From positions 186,001-250,000 of the forward strand of contig NZ_VENF01000009.1 in the NCBI RefSeq assembly GCF_009711715.1: a DNA stretch of 64,000 nucleotides, written 5' to 3'. A program made the translations under genes and the position numbers. Under the pieces are notes generated by a model. The model was not told the origin of the DNA. It saw only the letters and a list, made by a program, of their open reading frames with translations, and searched no databases. The stretch comes from Methylophaga sp. (GTDB lineage: Bacteria > Pseudomonadota > Gammaproteobacteria > Nitrosococcales > Methylophagaceae). Positions 1 to 8,461 of this stretch are shown one piece after another (within the stretch, counting starts at the first letter, position 1; each line of letters opens with the position of its first letter).

Positions 1-182
1 AGCTGACCTGTTTCCAGCTTACTGATGTCGACCTCAACAGGCGCGCCGGCAGCTTCCGCTTTGGCGCTGGGCAACATGGATGATACAAAAGGCACGGCAA
101 CGGCGGCAGCACCGGCACCGCCGACAACACTGGCTGCAGCCGTGAGGAAGCGCCGTTTGCCGGTATCGATTGACTGACTCAT
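1..182 (-). CDS. petA: Ubiquinol-cytochrome c reductase Rieske iron-sulfur subunit, N-terminal part
   Basis: Only the first 60 codons lie in the window; the gene runs off the left edge. It begins ATG-Ser-Gln-Ser at 182. Around residues 9-12 there is a twin-arginine motif (GKRRFLT), followed by an Ala/Val-rich hydrophobic stretch and a charged linker ending VEVDISKLETGQ. This N-terminal Tat signal-anchor is typical of bacterial Rieske proteins of the cytochrome bc1 complex. The protein would carry electrons from ubiquinol to cytochrome c1, with its 2Fe-2S domain in the periplasm. The cluster-binding domain itself is outside the window, so the assignment rests on the signal-anchor region. petB and petC would be expected further left. 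A plausible sigma-70 promoter lies just upstream. Confidence 0.85.
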   Translation of the reverse strand, partial: MSQSIDTGKRRFLTAAASVVGGAGAAAVAVPFVSSMLPSAKAEAAGAPVEVDISKLETGQ

Positions 183-224
183 TGAAGGATTTCCCCCAGC
201 ATTCTTAAATGTGATGACCCTGCG

Positions 225-254
225 ATTTTATCTAAAGTAAATAAAGTTTCACAA
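225..254 (-). promoter_or_regulatory. Candidate sigma-70 promoter of petA
   Basis: Read on the minus strand, a -35-like TTGTGA and a -10-like TAAAAT are separated by 18 bases. The expected transcription start is about 36 bases before the petA start codon. The match is reasonable (4/6 and 5/6), but the surrounding sequence is AT-rich, so chance matches are possible. Confidence 0.45.
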
Positions 255-323
255 GGTGAATAATTGGTAACCGAGTAAATAAACTCTTAAATTTTAGCAT
301 ACCGTGGGGGTAATAGGATCAAA

Positions 324-351
324 AAAGCCCGCCTGAAATCAGGCGGGCTTT
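324..351 (-). terminator. Rho-independent terminator of the pseudoazurin gene
   Basis: A perfect inverted repeat, AGCCCGCCTGA against TCAGGCGGGCT, forms a GC-rich hairpin. On the minus strand it is followed by a run of six T residues (plus-strand A run at 321-326). It lies 27 bases beyond the pseudoazurin stop codon, so it should end that transcript before the petA promoter. Confidence 0.9.
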
Positions 352-377
352 CGATTAAGCCGATTGTTGCGACTGAA

Positions 378-821
378 TTATTTCAGTGCTTTTTCGGTTT
401 TTCTGACCAAGCGGCCCAGAGCACCTTTCGGGTCAGTGGCTTTAATAGCTTCCAGGTTGGTAGGTTCACCAACTACAATGGCACCACCCATGCCTGCACC
501 CCAGTGCGGGTCACATTTGTAAAGATATACACCTTCAACAGTCAATGGTTTGGTTGAGAAGTTTTCACCCATCGCTGAAGTCCAGCCTTCAGCCCCTTCA
601 GGGATGAATTCAACTTCACCATCAGCAGTGATGAACTTGGTATTGGCGATGTGACCGTTCATGTTGGTCCAGGAAACGGTGTCACCCGGTTGAGCAACAA
701 CAACCATCGGTTTGAATGCTGTGACAGAAGCAGTAACAACGTGATCTTCAGCCATAACAGCAGTTGACATCAGAGTCGCTGCGCTCAGAGCGGCAGCAAT
801 AAGTGATTTGCCATATTTCAT
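378..821 (-). CDS. Pseudoazurin-family blue copper protein
   Basis: This is a small type 1 copper protein, probably a periplasmic one-electron carrier. The start at 821 gives 147 residues with a clear signal peptide (MKYGKSLIAAALS..., likely cleaved after Ala24, AVMA/ED) and is preceded by a GAGAGGA ribosome site; a longer reading from 902 lacks such support. The copper ligands can be placed at His57, Cys103, His106 and Met111 (YKCDPHWGAGM, the C-x2-H-x4-M pattern). The IPEGAE segment and the helical C-terminal tail after GGAIVVGEP match pseudoazurin rather than plastocyanin. Pseudoazurins donate electrons to nitrite or nitrous oxide reductases, or shuttle between dehydrogenases and oxidases; no partner enzyme is in view. 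The gene is monocistronic, with its own terminator, and its upstream region carries repeated octamers. Confidence 0.88.
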   Translation of the reverse strand: MKYGKSLIAAALSAATLMSTAVMAEDHVVTASVTAFKPMVVVAQPGDTVSWTNMNGHIANTKFITADGEVEFIPEGAEGWTSAMGENFSTKPLTVEGVYLYKCDPHWGAGMGGAIVVGEPTNLEAIKATDPKGALGRLVRKTEKALK

Positions 822-881
822 TATTAATCCTCTCGTTTTTAAGGTTATTTGCCTCAGTGCGGTGCCAGTGTGGCATAGCCA

Positions 882-945
882 AACTGAACCGAAACTGAAC
901 AAAACTAAATCCGTATATTGTTGTTGTTAATGACTTAGTTCAGTT
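882..945. promoter_or_regulatory. Repeated AACTGAAC octamers upstream of the pseudoazurin gene
   Basis: The octamer AACTGAAC occurs at 882-889 and again at 893-900, exactly 11 bases apart, and its reverse complement GTTCAGTT occurs at 938-945. The first two copies sit on the same face of the helix about 60-80 bases before the start codon. That spacing is what a dimeric or tandem regulator site would look like. No known regulator is assigned. Confidence 0.35.
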
Positions 946-1021
946 CGAGACCGCGCGACATACTAACCCGACCCTGACTGAAAAGTCCAAAAAGAATCAA
1001 CGTGAGAATAGGGCATATGCC

Positions 1022-2794
1022 TCATTGATGTGAATGTGAAAAGCGGCTTTCCTGTTGCTGCAGGGCCCACATGGAGGCATAAATGCCACCCTTCAGCAGC
1101 AGTTGGGCATGGCTGCCGCGTTCGCAAATCCGGCCTTGGTCCATCACCAGAATGGTATCGGCATCGACGATGGTCGACAGGCGGTGAGCAATAACCAGGG
1201 TCGTTTTGTCACGGCTGATAGCCAGCATTTCCTGAACGATGGCTTGTTCCGAGTGACTGTCGAGTGCGGAGGTGGCTTCATCAAAAACGACGATGGAGGG
1301 GTTTTTCAGCAGCGTCCGGGCAATGGCGATACGCTGCTTTTCACCGCCTGAAAGTTTCAGGCCACGTTCTCCGACCAGGGTCTGATAACCGAGAGGCAGT
1401 AGCTGGATAAAGTGATGGAGATGGGCTTGTCTGGCCGCATTAAACACCGCTTCTTCAGTGGCATCCGGCCGGCCGTAGGCGATGTTGTGATAAATGGTGT
1501 CATTGAAGAGCACGGTATCCTGAGGCACGATGCCGATGGCTTCACGCAGACTGTGTTGCGTGATGGTCCGGATATCCTGATCATCAATCAGGATTCGGCC
1601 CTGCTGTGGATCGTAAAAACGATAAAGCAAACGCACGATGGTGGATTTACCGGAACCACTGGCACCGACAATGGCCAGTTTCCTGCCCGCCTCAACCTCG
1701 AACGTAACATCATGCAGAATCGGGCGCTCAGGCTGATAGGCAAAATACACCTGATCGAACTGAATGCGACCCTGACTGATCCTGAGTTCTCCTGCTCCCG
1801 GTGTATCGCTTATCTCTTCCTGCTGCTGCAACAGCTTGAACATGCGCTCCATATCGGCCAACGAGTGCCGGATTTCTCGATAAACAAATCCCAGAAATCC
1901 CAGCGGCAAATAGAGTTGCAGTAAGTAGGCATTCACCAGCACCAGATCACCCAGCGTTAAGTTACCAGCGATCACGCCCTGTCCCGCCAGCAGCATCAGC
2001 GCAGTGAGCCCGGCGGCAATGATGATGCCCTGACCGATATTGAGGGCTGACAGGGAAGTCTGGTTACGAATGGCAGATGTTTCCCAGCCGGCAAGCTTAT
2101 TATCGTATTGAGATAATTCCAGGCCTTCATTATTAAAATACTTCACGGTTTCATAATTGAGCAGACTGTCGATGGCCTGATTATTGGCTTGCGAGTCCAT
2201 TTCGTTCATCGCCCGGCGGAACCGCATCCGCCACTCGGTCACCAGCAGCGTATAAATAATGTAGAGCAGGATAGTGCCGGTAGTGATCAGTGCGAAGATG
2301 GCATCGTAATTGATCAGCAAAATGACGCTGACCAGCACAATTTCTACCAGGGTCGGCACGATATTGAAGATCATAAAGTTGAGCAGGAAGCTGATGCCAC
2401 GGCTGCCGCGCTCTATATCCCGGGAAATACCGCCGGTCTGTCTTTGCAGATGAAAACGAAGTGACAGACGATGGAGGTGACGGAAAATTGTCGTAGCGAT
2501 ACGACGAACCGAGCGAAAAATGACCTTGGCAAACAGCGCATCACGCAGTTCACTGAACACACTGCTGGCGAGTCTCAATACCCCATAGGCCACCAACATC
2601 ATCACTGGCAGGTAGATCATTTCCTGTTGCTGCGGATCGAGCGCATCAACCGCTTCTTTCAGGACCAGCGGTACGCCGACATTGGCGACTTTGGCAAGGA
2701 GAAGCAGACCGAGTGCGAACAGAACCCGTCCTTTGAATTGCCAGATAAAGGGAAGCAGGCTGCGGATCGCCTGCCAGTCTTGGTGTGTCTTCAT
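1022..2794 (-). CDS. Atm1-type ABC exporter, fused membrane and ATPase domains
   Basis: A half-transporter of 590 residues that would work as a homodimer in the inner membrane. Residues 1-320 form the six-helix export domain. Residues 340-590 form the ATPase, with Walker A GASGSGKST (377-385), Q-loop Gln425, signature LSGGEKQR (481-488), Walker B IVVFDE (501-506) and H-loop His537. The membrane domain carries the ETVKYFNNE segment (215-223) typical of the Atm1/HMT1/ABCB7 branch rather than MsbA. Bacterial Atm1 proteins export glutathione conjugates or heavy-metal thiolates and contribute to metal tolerance; the substrate here is inferred from family only. It is transcribed divergently from the zinc-ribbon gene at 2946 and has no operon partner. 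Confidence 0.88.
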   Translation of the reverse strand: MKTHQDWQAIRSLLPFIWQFKGRVLFALGLLLLAKVANVGVPLVLKEAVDALDPQQQEMIYLPVMMLVAYGVLRLASSVFSELRDALFAKVIFRSVRRIATTIFRHLHRLSLRFHLQRQTGGISRDIERGSRGISFLLNFMIFNIVPTLVEIVLVSVILLINYDAIFALITTGTILLYIIYTLLVTEWRMRFRRAMNEMDSQANNQAIDSLLNYETVKYFNNEGLELSQYDNKLAGWETSAIRNQTSLSALNIGQGIIIAAGLTALMLLAGQGVIAGNLTLGDLVLVNAYLLQLYLPLGFLGFVYREIRHSLADMERMFKLLQQQEEISDTPGAGELRISQGRIQFDQVYFAYQPERPILHDVTFEVEAGRKLAIVGASGSGKSTIVRLLYRFYDPQQGRILIDDQDIRTITQHSLREAIGIVPQDTVLFNDTIYHNIAYGRPDATEEAVFNAARQAHLHHFIQLLPLGYQTLVGERGLKLSGGEKQRIAIARTLLKNPSIVVFDEATSALDSHSEQAIVQEMLAISRDKTTLVIAHRLSTIVDADTILVMDQGRICERGSHAQLLLKGGIYASMWALQQQESRFSHSHQ

Positions 2795-2861
2795 ATCCCG
2801 CAGTGTAGCGGAATCCTCAAGCTGCTGGAAAAGGGTTTCGGCGTGGCAGAAAATTTTTGGT

Positions 2862-2867
2862 TATAAT
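2862..2867 (+). promoter_or_regulatory. Candidate -10 element (TATAAT) for the FmdB-DUF502-aspS-nadA run
   Basis: A perfect TATAAT lies 78 bases before the FmdB start codon, in the divergent gap with the ABC exporter. No good -35 box is seen at the usual distance, so this is a weak prediction supported mainly by position. Confidence 0.35.
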
Positions 2868-2945
2868 TAACAGGTTTAGTACTTGAAAAAAGGCTTAGAG
2901 GCCGCACTTTGAGAGTGACTTAACTTCCAGTGTGAGGATAAATGC

Positions 2946-3221
2946 ATGCCGCTTTATGAATATCGTTGTGATGCCTGTAACCACGAGTTTGAGGCGCTAC
3001 AGAAAATCAGCGATGAGCCCTTGGTTCACTGTCCAGCCTGTGAGGCACCGGAATTACGTAAGCTGGTCTCTGCGGCAGGCTTCAGGCTGAAAGGCCAGGG
3101 CTGGTATGAGACTGATTTCAAAACCGGCAGTAAACGGAATCTGGCAGAGAACGGCGGTGCGGCAGACAGCGCAAAAAAGCCTGAAGCCGCTGCCTGTGGA
3201 ACGGGTTGCGGCTGCCATTAG
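2946..3221 (+). CDS. FmdB-family zinc-ribbon protein
   Basis: A protein of 91 residues starting MPLYEYRCDACNHEFE. It has the paired CxxC knuckles of the FmdB/CxxC_CxxC_SSSS family: CDAC near residues 8-11 and CPAC near 29-32. The C-terminal third is low-complexity and ends in a Cys-rich CGTGCGCH tail that could add metal ligands. The family was named from formamidase-operon regulators, but its molecular role is not established. Position before a DUF502 membrane protein and aspS is common in gammaproteobacteria. The start is supported by TGAGGATAA upstream. Confidence 0.88.
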   Translation: MPLYEYRCDACNHEFEALQKISDEPLVHCPACEAPELRKLVSAAGFRLKGQGWYETDFKTGSKRNLAENGGAADSAKKPEAAACGTGCGCH

Positions 3222-3241
3222 CAGACGGGTAGCCATGTCTA

Positions 3242-3871
3242 ATGCGTAAATACCTGATAGCCGGCTTACTGGTCTGGATGCCGCTGGGCATCACATTTCT
3301 GGTAATTCGTGCTATCGTCGGTTTCCTGGATAACACACTGCTGTTACTGCCGGAAGCCTATCAACCGGATAATCTGCTGGGTTTCCATATCCCTGGATTA
3401 GGGGTGCTGCTGGCGGTGATTCTGGTGCTGGCAACCGGTATGATTGTTGCCAACCTGCTTGGACGACGTCTGGTCAGTGCCTGGGAATCCTTACTGTCAC
3501 GGATTCCACTGGTGCGGACTTTGTATGCCGGTGTTAAGCAGATCATGGAAGCGGTGCTAGCTACGGATGCCAAATCCTTTCGCCGGGTGTTATTGGTGGA
3601 ATATCCTCGCCGTGGCGTCTGGAGTCTCGCTTTCATGACCACTGACCAACTGGGCGAGGTACAGCAAAAGACCGAATCAGACGTGATCGGCGTTTTTATT
3701 CCGACCACACCCAACCCGACCTCCGGCTTTGTGCTGATGGTCCCCGAGCATGAGGTAATTTACCTCGATATGCCGGTTGAGCAGGGGCTGAAAATGATTA
3801 TCTCCATGGGCACCGTGGTACCTGACTGGCAAAAAGAGGCCTTGCTCAGAGAGCAGCCCCGACAAGAATAA
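3242..3871 (+). CDS. DUF502 family inner-membrane protein
   Basis: A protein of 209 residues with two N-terminal hydrophobic segments (about 5-27 and 52-72) and a conserved soluble C-terminal part containing GVFIPTTPNPTSGFV and VPEHEVIYLDM. These patterns are characteristic of DUF502. The biochemical function is unknown. It follows the FmdB gene by 20 bases and precedes aspS, so it is probably co-transcribed with both, an arrangement shared by many gammaproteobacteria. Confidence 0.88.
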   Translation: MRKYLIAGLLVWMPLGITFLVIRAIVGFLDNTLLLLPEAYQPDNLLGFHIPGLGVLLAVILVLATGMIVANLLGRRLVSAWESLLSRIPLVRTLYAGVKQIMEAVLATDAKSFRRVLLVEYPRRGVWSLAFMTTDQLGEVQQKTESDVIGVFIPTTPNPTSGFVLMVPEHEVIYLDMPVEQGLKMIISMGTVVPDWQKEALLREQPRQE

Positions 3872-3932
3872 TAGGGTTCCGACTTGAGCGGAACAGGTTC
3901 ACAAACAGATATAAATAAGATTGGAATTTTTT

Positions 3933-5720
3933 ATGCGTAGCCATTATTGCGGCGAAGTTAACGAAACGTTGGAGGGGCAATCAGTCACGGTCGTCGGATG
4001 GATGCATCGTCGGCGTGATCATGGTGGCGTTATCTTTATCGACCTGCGGGATCGGGAAGGCCTGGTTCAGGTGGTCTGCAATCCGGAAGATGCAGAGAGT
4101 TTTGCCGTTGCAGAAAGGGTTCGTAGTGAATACGTATTGAAAATTGAAGGCCGGGTCAATTTGCGCCCTGCCGGCAGTGACAATCCGGACCTGAGAAGTG
4201 GCAAGATTGAGATTGTTGCCAAACACCTGGAAATCCTGAATACCTCAGAAACACCCCCGTTCCCGTTGAACGAGTTGCTCGATGTCAATGAAGATATCCG
4301 ACTGCGTCACCGTTATATCGATCTGCGCCGTCCGGAAATGCAGCAGCGTCTGCGCATGCGGGCCCAGATAACCCGTCATCTGCGTAACTTCCTCGATGAT
4401 CATGGTTTTCTGGATATCGAAACCCCAATCCTGACCAAGGCGACCCCAGAGGGGGCGCGTGATTATCTGGTCCCGAGCCGAACCCACCCGGGTGAGTTTT
4501 TTGCCTTACCGCAATCCCCGCAACTGTTCAAACAGTTGCTGATGATGTCAGGCATGGACCGTTATTACCAGGTTGTTCGTTGTTTCCGTGACGAAGATTT
4601 GCGTGCTGATCGTCAGCCGGAATTTACCCAGCTTGATATTGAGACCTCATTTGTCGACGAAGAAGAATTCATGTCACTGATGGAGGAACTGATCCGCAGT
4701 CTGTTTGCCCAGGTACTGGAACAGCCGTTGCCCAATCCGTTCCCTCGCATGACTTATGCCGAGGCCATGGCACGTTACGGCAGCGATAAACCGGATCTGC
4801 GTATTCCACTGGAGCTGGTGGAAGTCAGTGACCTGATGAAAACAGTCGATTTCAAAGTCTTCTCCGGTCCTGCCAAGGACGAGCGCGGCCGGGTGGCTGC
4901 GCTGAAAGTCCCTGGCGGCAATGAATTGAGCCGTAAAGAAATCGACGATTACACCAAATTCGTCGGTATCTACGGTGCCAAAGGGCTGGCTTATATCAAG
5001 GTTAATGATCTGGAAGCCGGCCGTGAAGGGCTGCAGTCGCCGATTCTTAAATTCCTGCCGGATGAAGTGGTCGATGCCATTATGCAGCGGGTTGAAGCAC
5101 AGAGCGGTGATCTGGTGTTCTTCGGTGCTGACAAAGCGAGTATCGTCAACGAAGCTCTGGGCGCATTACGCGTCAGACTGGGTCATGACCTGGATATGGT
5201 TGAACATGGCTGGCGTCCGCTGTGGGTGGTCGCATTCCCGATGTTTGAATGGGATGATAAAACCAATCGCTGGTACGCCCTGCATCATCCGTTCACCGCG
5301 CCGAGAGCGTCGGATATTGATCTGCTGGACAAAGATCCGGAAAACTGTCTGTCACGTGCCTATGATATGGTGCTGAATGGTACCGAGCTGGGTGGTGGTT
5401 CAATTCGTATCCATCAGACTGATGTACAGAAAAAAGTGTTTGAACTGCTGGGCATCGGCGAGGAAGAAGCGAAAGATAAGTTCGGCTTCCTGCTGGAAGC
5501 GCTGAAATACGGTTGTCCGCCGCATGGTGGTCTGGCCTTCGGTCTGGATCGCCTGGTGATGCTGATGACCGGCTCGGCTTCTATCCGTGATGTGATGGCC
5601 TTCCCTAAAACGCAGTCTGCGAGCTGTCTGCTGACCGATGCGCCCAGCGTAATTGCTGATGAACAGCTCCGTGAACTGAACATTCGTCTGCGAAAATTGC
5701 CTAACGCAGAGACCCAGTAA
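3933..5720 (+). CDS. aspS: Aspartate--tRNA ligase
   Basis: Charges tRNA-Asp (class II synthetase). I start it at ATG 3933 ([11 protein letters not shown], the usual AspRS N-terminus) instead of an in-frame TTG 12 bases upstream, giving 595 residues, a typical bacterial length. The N-terminal OB-fold anticodon-binding domain covers about residues 1-110. The class II core follows with motif 2 ([18 protein letters not shown]) and motif 3 ([13 protein letters not shown]), split by the bacterial GAD insertion around 290-420. It is followed 13 bases later by nadA. AspRS and NadA both use aspartate, which may or may not be meaningful. Confidence 0.97.
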   Translation: MRSHYCGEVNETLEGQSVTVVGWMHRRRDHGGVIFIDLRDREGLVQVVCNPEDAESFAVAERVRSEYVLKIEGRVNLRPAGSDNPDLRSGKIEIVAKHLEILNTSETPPFPLNELLDVNEDIRLRHRYIDLRRPEMQQRLRMRAQITRHLRNFLDDHGFLDIETPILTKATPEGARDYLVPSRTHPGEFFALPQSPQLFKQLLMMSGMDRYYQVVRCFRDEDLRADRQPEFTQLDIETSFVDEEEFMSLMEELIRSLFAQVLEQPLPNPFPRMTYAEAMARYGSDKPDLRIPLELVEVSDLMKTVDFKVFSGPAKDERGRVAALKVPGGNELSRKEIDDYTKFVGIYGAKGLAYIKVNDLEAGREGLQSPILKFLPDEVVDAIMQRVEAQSGDLVFFGADKASIVNEALGALRVRLGHDLDMVEHGWRPLWVVAFPMFEWDDKTNRWYALHHPFTAPRASDIDLLDKDPENCLSRAYDMVLNGTELGGGSIRIHQTDVQKKVFELLGIGEEEAKDKFGFLLEALKYGCPPHGGLAFGLDRLVMLMTGSASIRDVMAFPKTQSASCLLTDAPSVIADEQLRELNIRLRKLPNAETQ

Positions 5721-5733
5721 CAGGGAGAAAAAC

Positions 5734-6840
5734 ATGATTGTGGCCGAAAGAGAAATTCCGTTTGATGATTACTTTTCGCTGGATGATGAAACCTGCGAAG
5801 CCCGGATCATTGAGGCCAAAAAGAAACTGGGTGATGACCTTATTATTCTGGGACATCACTATCAGCGTAATGAAGTATTCAGGCATGCCGACTTTTCCGG
5901 CGACTCGCTGAAACTGTCGCGAAATGCGGCAGATTCCGATGCCAAGTACATCGTCTTTTGCGGTGTGCATTTCATGGCCGAAGTCGCCGATATTCTGTCA
6001 CGACCGGATCAGGTCGCGATTTTGCCGGATATGGCAGCCGGCTGTTCCATGGCAGATATGGCCAACCGGGTTAATGTTGACCGTGCCTGGGAAGAGATGA
6101 AGGAAGTCTTCGACCCGGAAGAACTGGTGACCCCAATCACCTATATCAACTCAGCGGCCGATCTGAAATCTTTCTGTGGCAAACACGGTGGTATTGTCTG
6201 TACTTCGACTAACGCGCCACATGTTTTGGATTGGGCGTTCAACCAGCGTGAGAAAGTGCTGTTTTTCCCTGATCAGCATCTGGGCCGTAATACCGGCTAT
6301 AAAATGGGCATTCCACTGGAAGAGATGGTGGTCTGGGACTTTGACAAGCCGATGGGCGGTCTCACCCCGGAAGAACTCCGCAATGCCAAGATGATTCTGT
6401 GGAAAGGCTTCTGTTCGGTACACCAGATGTTCCAGCCGGTACAAATCGATAACTTTCTGGAAAAATACCCGGAAACCAAGGTCATTTCGCATCCGGAATG
6501 CAGTTTTGAGGTTTGTCAGAAGTCCGACTATGTCGGGTCGACGGAATATATCGTTAATACCATTGCCAACAGCGAACCCGGTACGCGATGGCTGGTCGGC
6601 ACCGAACTGAACCTGGTAAATCGTCTCAACGAGCGGTTTCAGCCAGAAGGTAAATCGGTGCACTTTATGTCTCCGACGGTGTGTATGTGCTCGACCATGT
6701 TCCGTACAGATCCACAGCATCTGCTGTGGGTGTTGGAAAACCTGGTAGAGGGCCATGTGGTCAACCAGGTATCCGTTGACAGTCAGACCGCGAAAGAGGC
6801 TAAACTGGCGCTGGACAGAATGCTGTCATTACCTATCTAA
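5734..6840 (+). CDS. nadA: Quinolinate synthase A
   Basis: Condenses iminoaspartate (made by NadB, not in this window) with dihydroxyacetone phosphate to give quinolinate, the first NAD precursor; cytoplasmic. The 368 residues contain the three expected 4Fe-4S cysteine regions: PDMAAGCSMAD (Cys104), GFCSVHQMF (Cys227) and CMCSTMFRTDP (Cys317/319). The substrate motifs ILGHHYQR and HPECSFEV are also present. The start follows CAGGGAGAAAAAC, a good ribosome site. The small zinc-finger gene follows 14 bases later. Confidence 0.97.
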   Translation: MIVAEREIPFDDYFSLDDETCEARIIEAKKKLGDDLIILGHHYQRNEVFRHADFSGDSLKLSRNAADSDAKYIVFCGVHFMAEVADILSRPDQVAILPDMAAGCSMADMANRVNVDRAWEEMKEVFDPEELVTPITYINSAADLKSFCGKHGGIVCTSTNAPHVLDWAFNQREKVLFFPDQHLGRNTGYKMGIPLEEMVVWDFDKPMGGLTPEELRNAKMILWKGFCSVHQMFQPVQIDNFLEKYPETKVISHPECSFEVCQKSDYVGSTEYIVNTIANSEPGTRWLVGTELNLVNRLNERFQPEGKSVHFMSPTVCMCSTMFRTDPQHLLWVLENLVEGHVVNQVSVDSQTAKEAKLALDRMLSLPI

Positions 6841-6854
6841 ATCCGGGAGGCAAC

Positions 6855-7049
6855 ATGGCAGAGCAACGACCCGCCTGTACCGAGCAGCGTTATGAAGTCA
6901 GCCACAAGGACTTGCCTTTATCCTGTCCGATGCCCGATATGCCAGCCTGGAATGCCCATCCGCGGGTCTACCTGCCAATTGAAGAAGCCGGTGAAGTCCG
7001 CTGCCCTTACTGTGGGGCTATTTTTGTATTAAAAGAGTCGGCCGTATGA
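6855..7049 (+). CDS. CHCC-type zinc-finger protein (NDUFS6-like)
   Basis: A protein of 64 residues with the CHCC zinc-finger arrangement: an early Cys/His set (SCPMPDMPAWNAHPRVYL) and a terminal CPYCG knuckle. Bacterial members resemble the zinc-binding end of the complex I accessory subunit NDUFS6 and are often found near housekeeping genes, but their role is not known. The stop overlaps the mutT start (ATGA at 7046-7049), so the two are probably translationally coupled. The GGGAGG at 6844-6849 is a strong ribosome site. Confidence 0.85.
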   Translation: MAEQRPACTEQRYEVSHKDLPLSCPMPDMPAWNAHPRVYLPIEEAGEVRCPYCGAIFVLKESAV

Positions 7050-7441
7050 AGCAGATAGAAGTCGCTGTTGCGGTAATGCTCAGTGAAGAGCGGAAAGTAC
7101 TGACCAGCTGGCGTCAGCCTCATCAGCATCAGGGCGGTTTGTGGGAGTTTCCCGGTGGCAAGCGTGAAGGGCAGGAAACGATGCTGGAAGCATTGAAACG
7201 GGAAGTTCAGGAAGAGCTGGGGGTACTGGTCGAACAGGCTGAGCCCTTTGTACGAATTGACCATGACTACGGTGACAAAAAGGTTAGCCTTGATGTCTGG
7301 CTGGTTTCGCGTTTCAGCGGTGAACCCAGTGGTAGAGAAGGTCAGCCTCTACGCTGGCAGGCTGTCAATGAGTTGCCAGCGGATCAATTTCCCGCTGCTA
7401 ACCTCGCGATTATCGAAGCACTGAAACAAGCCACGATTTAA
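7046..7441 (+). CDS. mutT: MutT-type Nudix hydrolase (8-oxo-dGTP diphosphatase)
   Basis: Removes oxidised guanine nucleotides from the pool, or a closely related Nudix activity. The 131 residues carry a perfect Nudix box: Gly38-x5-Glu44-x7-Arg52-Glu53-x2-Glu56-Glu57-x-Gly59. The size and the preceding [10 protein letters not shown] fit the MutT subgroup. The stop codon overlaps the stop of the convergent yacG gene (shared bases 7438-7441), so the two transcripts must run into each other. In many gammaproteobacteria mutT, yacG, zapD and coaE lie together, as here. Confidence 0.93.
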   Translation: MKQIEVAVAVMLSEERKVLTSWRQPHQHQGGLWEFPGGKREGQETMLEALKREVQEELGVLVEQAEPFVRIDHDYGDKKVSLDVWLVSRFSGEPSGREGQPLRWQAVNELPADQFPAANLAIIEALKQATI

Positions 7442-7623
7442 TGAAAGGCATCCGGATCCTGATCCGGATCGATAACCGGTTCACCGGCGATACGGTGACC
7501 TTCGGAAGCCCACTCTCCCAGATCAATGAGTTTGCAGCGTTCACTACAGAACGGTTTCCATTTCTGATCGTCTTGCCAGGGAACGGATTTTCCACATTGT
7601 GGACAATTAACTTTTGTCACCAT
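7438..7623 (-). CDS. yacG: DNA gyrase inhibitor YacG
   Basis: A protein of 61 residues starting [11 protein letters not shown]. It has the C-x2-C-x15-C-x3-C zinc-binding set (Cys7, Cys10, Cys26, Cys30) that defines YacG. The family binds GyrB and blocks DNA binding by gyrase. An upstream in-frame start five codons earlier would run into zapD; the ATG at 7623 lies just after the zapD stop and is preferred. It closes the pilB-pilC-pilD-coaE-zapD-yacG run. Confidence 0.93.
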   Translation of the reverse strand: MVTKVNCPQCGKSVPWQDDQKWKPFCSERCKLIDLGEWASEGHRIAGEPVIDPDQDPDAFH

Positions 7624-7625
7624 AG

Positions 7626-8417
7626 TTACATTGCACAACAGCTTAGTTTAAAAGAAACGGGCTCTCGCGCTTGCTGGGGTCGCTGATTAATATCAAATTC
7701 CATAAACCGGACAGTAAAGCGGTGTTTACCGCCGCTGACTTCCGGAAAATAACTCACTGCGCTGGGGATTTGCACCCGAATCAGTTGATAAGGCTGATTG
7801 CTGTCCAGGCTGCGCTGGAAAAAGCCGTCCTCAGCGGTTTCTTCACGAAAGCCCACGCTACCGCGGATCAGGCGCAGGCTCATGCTGACAGCGTTGCGCA
7901 CTGACTGAAATTGATTAAGCCAGAAATGGCATTGCTGACTGCGCAACTCAGGGTCAGTGTGTTGCAGCCAGAAATGGTAAGCCGGCAGATCAAACTCACA
8001 GGTGCCACCGGGAATACTGGAGCGTTGGCGGATACTGTAGAGAAATTCATTCTCTCTCAGCGTCTGGCCGATCCCACTTTTCTGAACATGCAGCGCATCC
8101 AGGTTCTGGTCCAGATCAGCCAACAGCGCATCCAGTGCCTCACGATCGACACCGGGTGTATTTTCCAGTGCAGAAAGATTAGCGCTCAAGCGCTCGATTT
8201 CTTTCATCAGTTCCTGCTTCAGATCACTGCGTTCAAACACGCTGAGCATGTTGAGCATGGCATCGAGGGCATCCCGGTGATGCATTTCAGAGTGGCCGGT
8301 CAGGGCATTGTCGACCCGCCGGAACAAAAACTCTAGCCGCAGGAAGGTACGGATGCGCTCGTTCAGGGGCTGTTCGAAGATAATAGTGTCTGACACGGTT
8401 TCCAAATGTTCTGACAA
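7626..8417 (-). CDS. zapD: Cell division protein ZapD
   Basis: Cross-links FtsZ protofilaments at the division ring; cytoplasmic. The sequence [20 protein letters not shown] near the N-terminus and the all-helical then beta-rich layout match ZapD (YacF). The longest frame starts at a TTG (8417). A GTG at 8396, preceded by GGAAACC, would give [13 protein letters not shown], closer to the usual N-terminus, so the true start may be seven codons downstream. It sits between coaE and yacG, its conserved place. Confidence 0.92.
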   Translation of the reverse strand: MSEHLETVSDTIIFEQPLNERIRTFLRLEFLFRRVDNALTGHSEMHHRDALDAMLNMLSVFERSDLKQELMKEIERLSANLSALENTPGVDREALDALLADLDQNLDALHVQKSGIGQTLRENEFLYSIRQRSSIPGGTCEFDLPAYHFWLQHTDPELRSQQCHFWLNQFQSVRNAVSMSLRLIRGSVGFREETAEDGFFQRSLDSNQPYQLIRVQIPSAVSYFPEVSGGKHRFTVRFMEFDINQRPQQAREPVSFKLSCCAM

Positions 8418-8461
8418 GGAATAATGGCCTTATTGTCCATGACTGTGCTTAGCCTAGCAAC

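Noticed and set aside
1055..2870. Long plus-strand open frames opposite the ABC exporter
   Set aside because: They are antisense to a gene with every ABC motif intact and show no protein-like patterns.
3876..3894. GTTCCG/CGGAAC hairpin before aspS as a terminator
   Set aside because: The stem is only six base pairs and no T run follows; the aspS ATG is close by, so it is more likely incidental.
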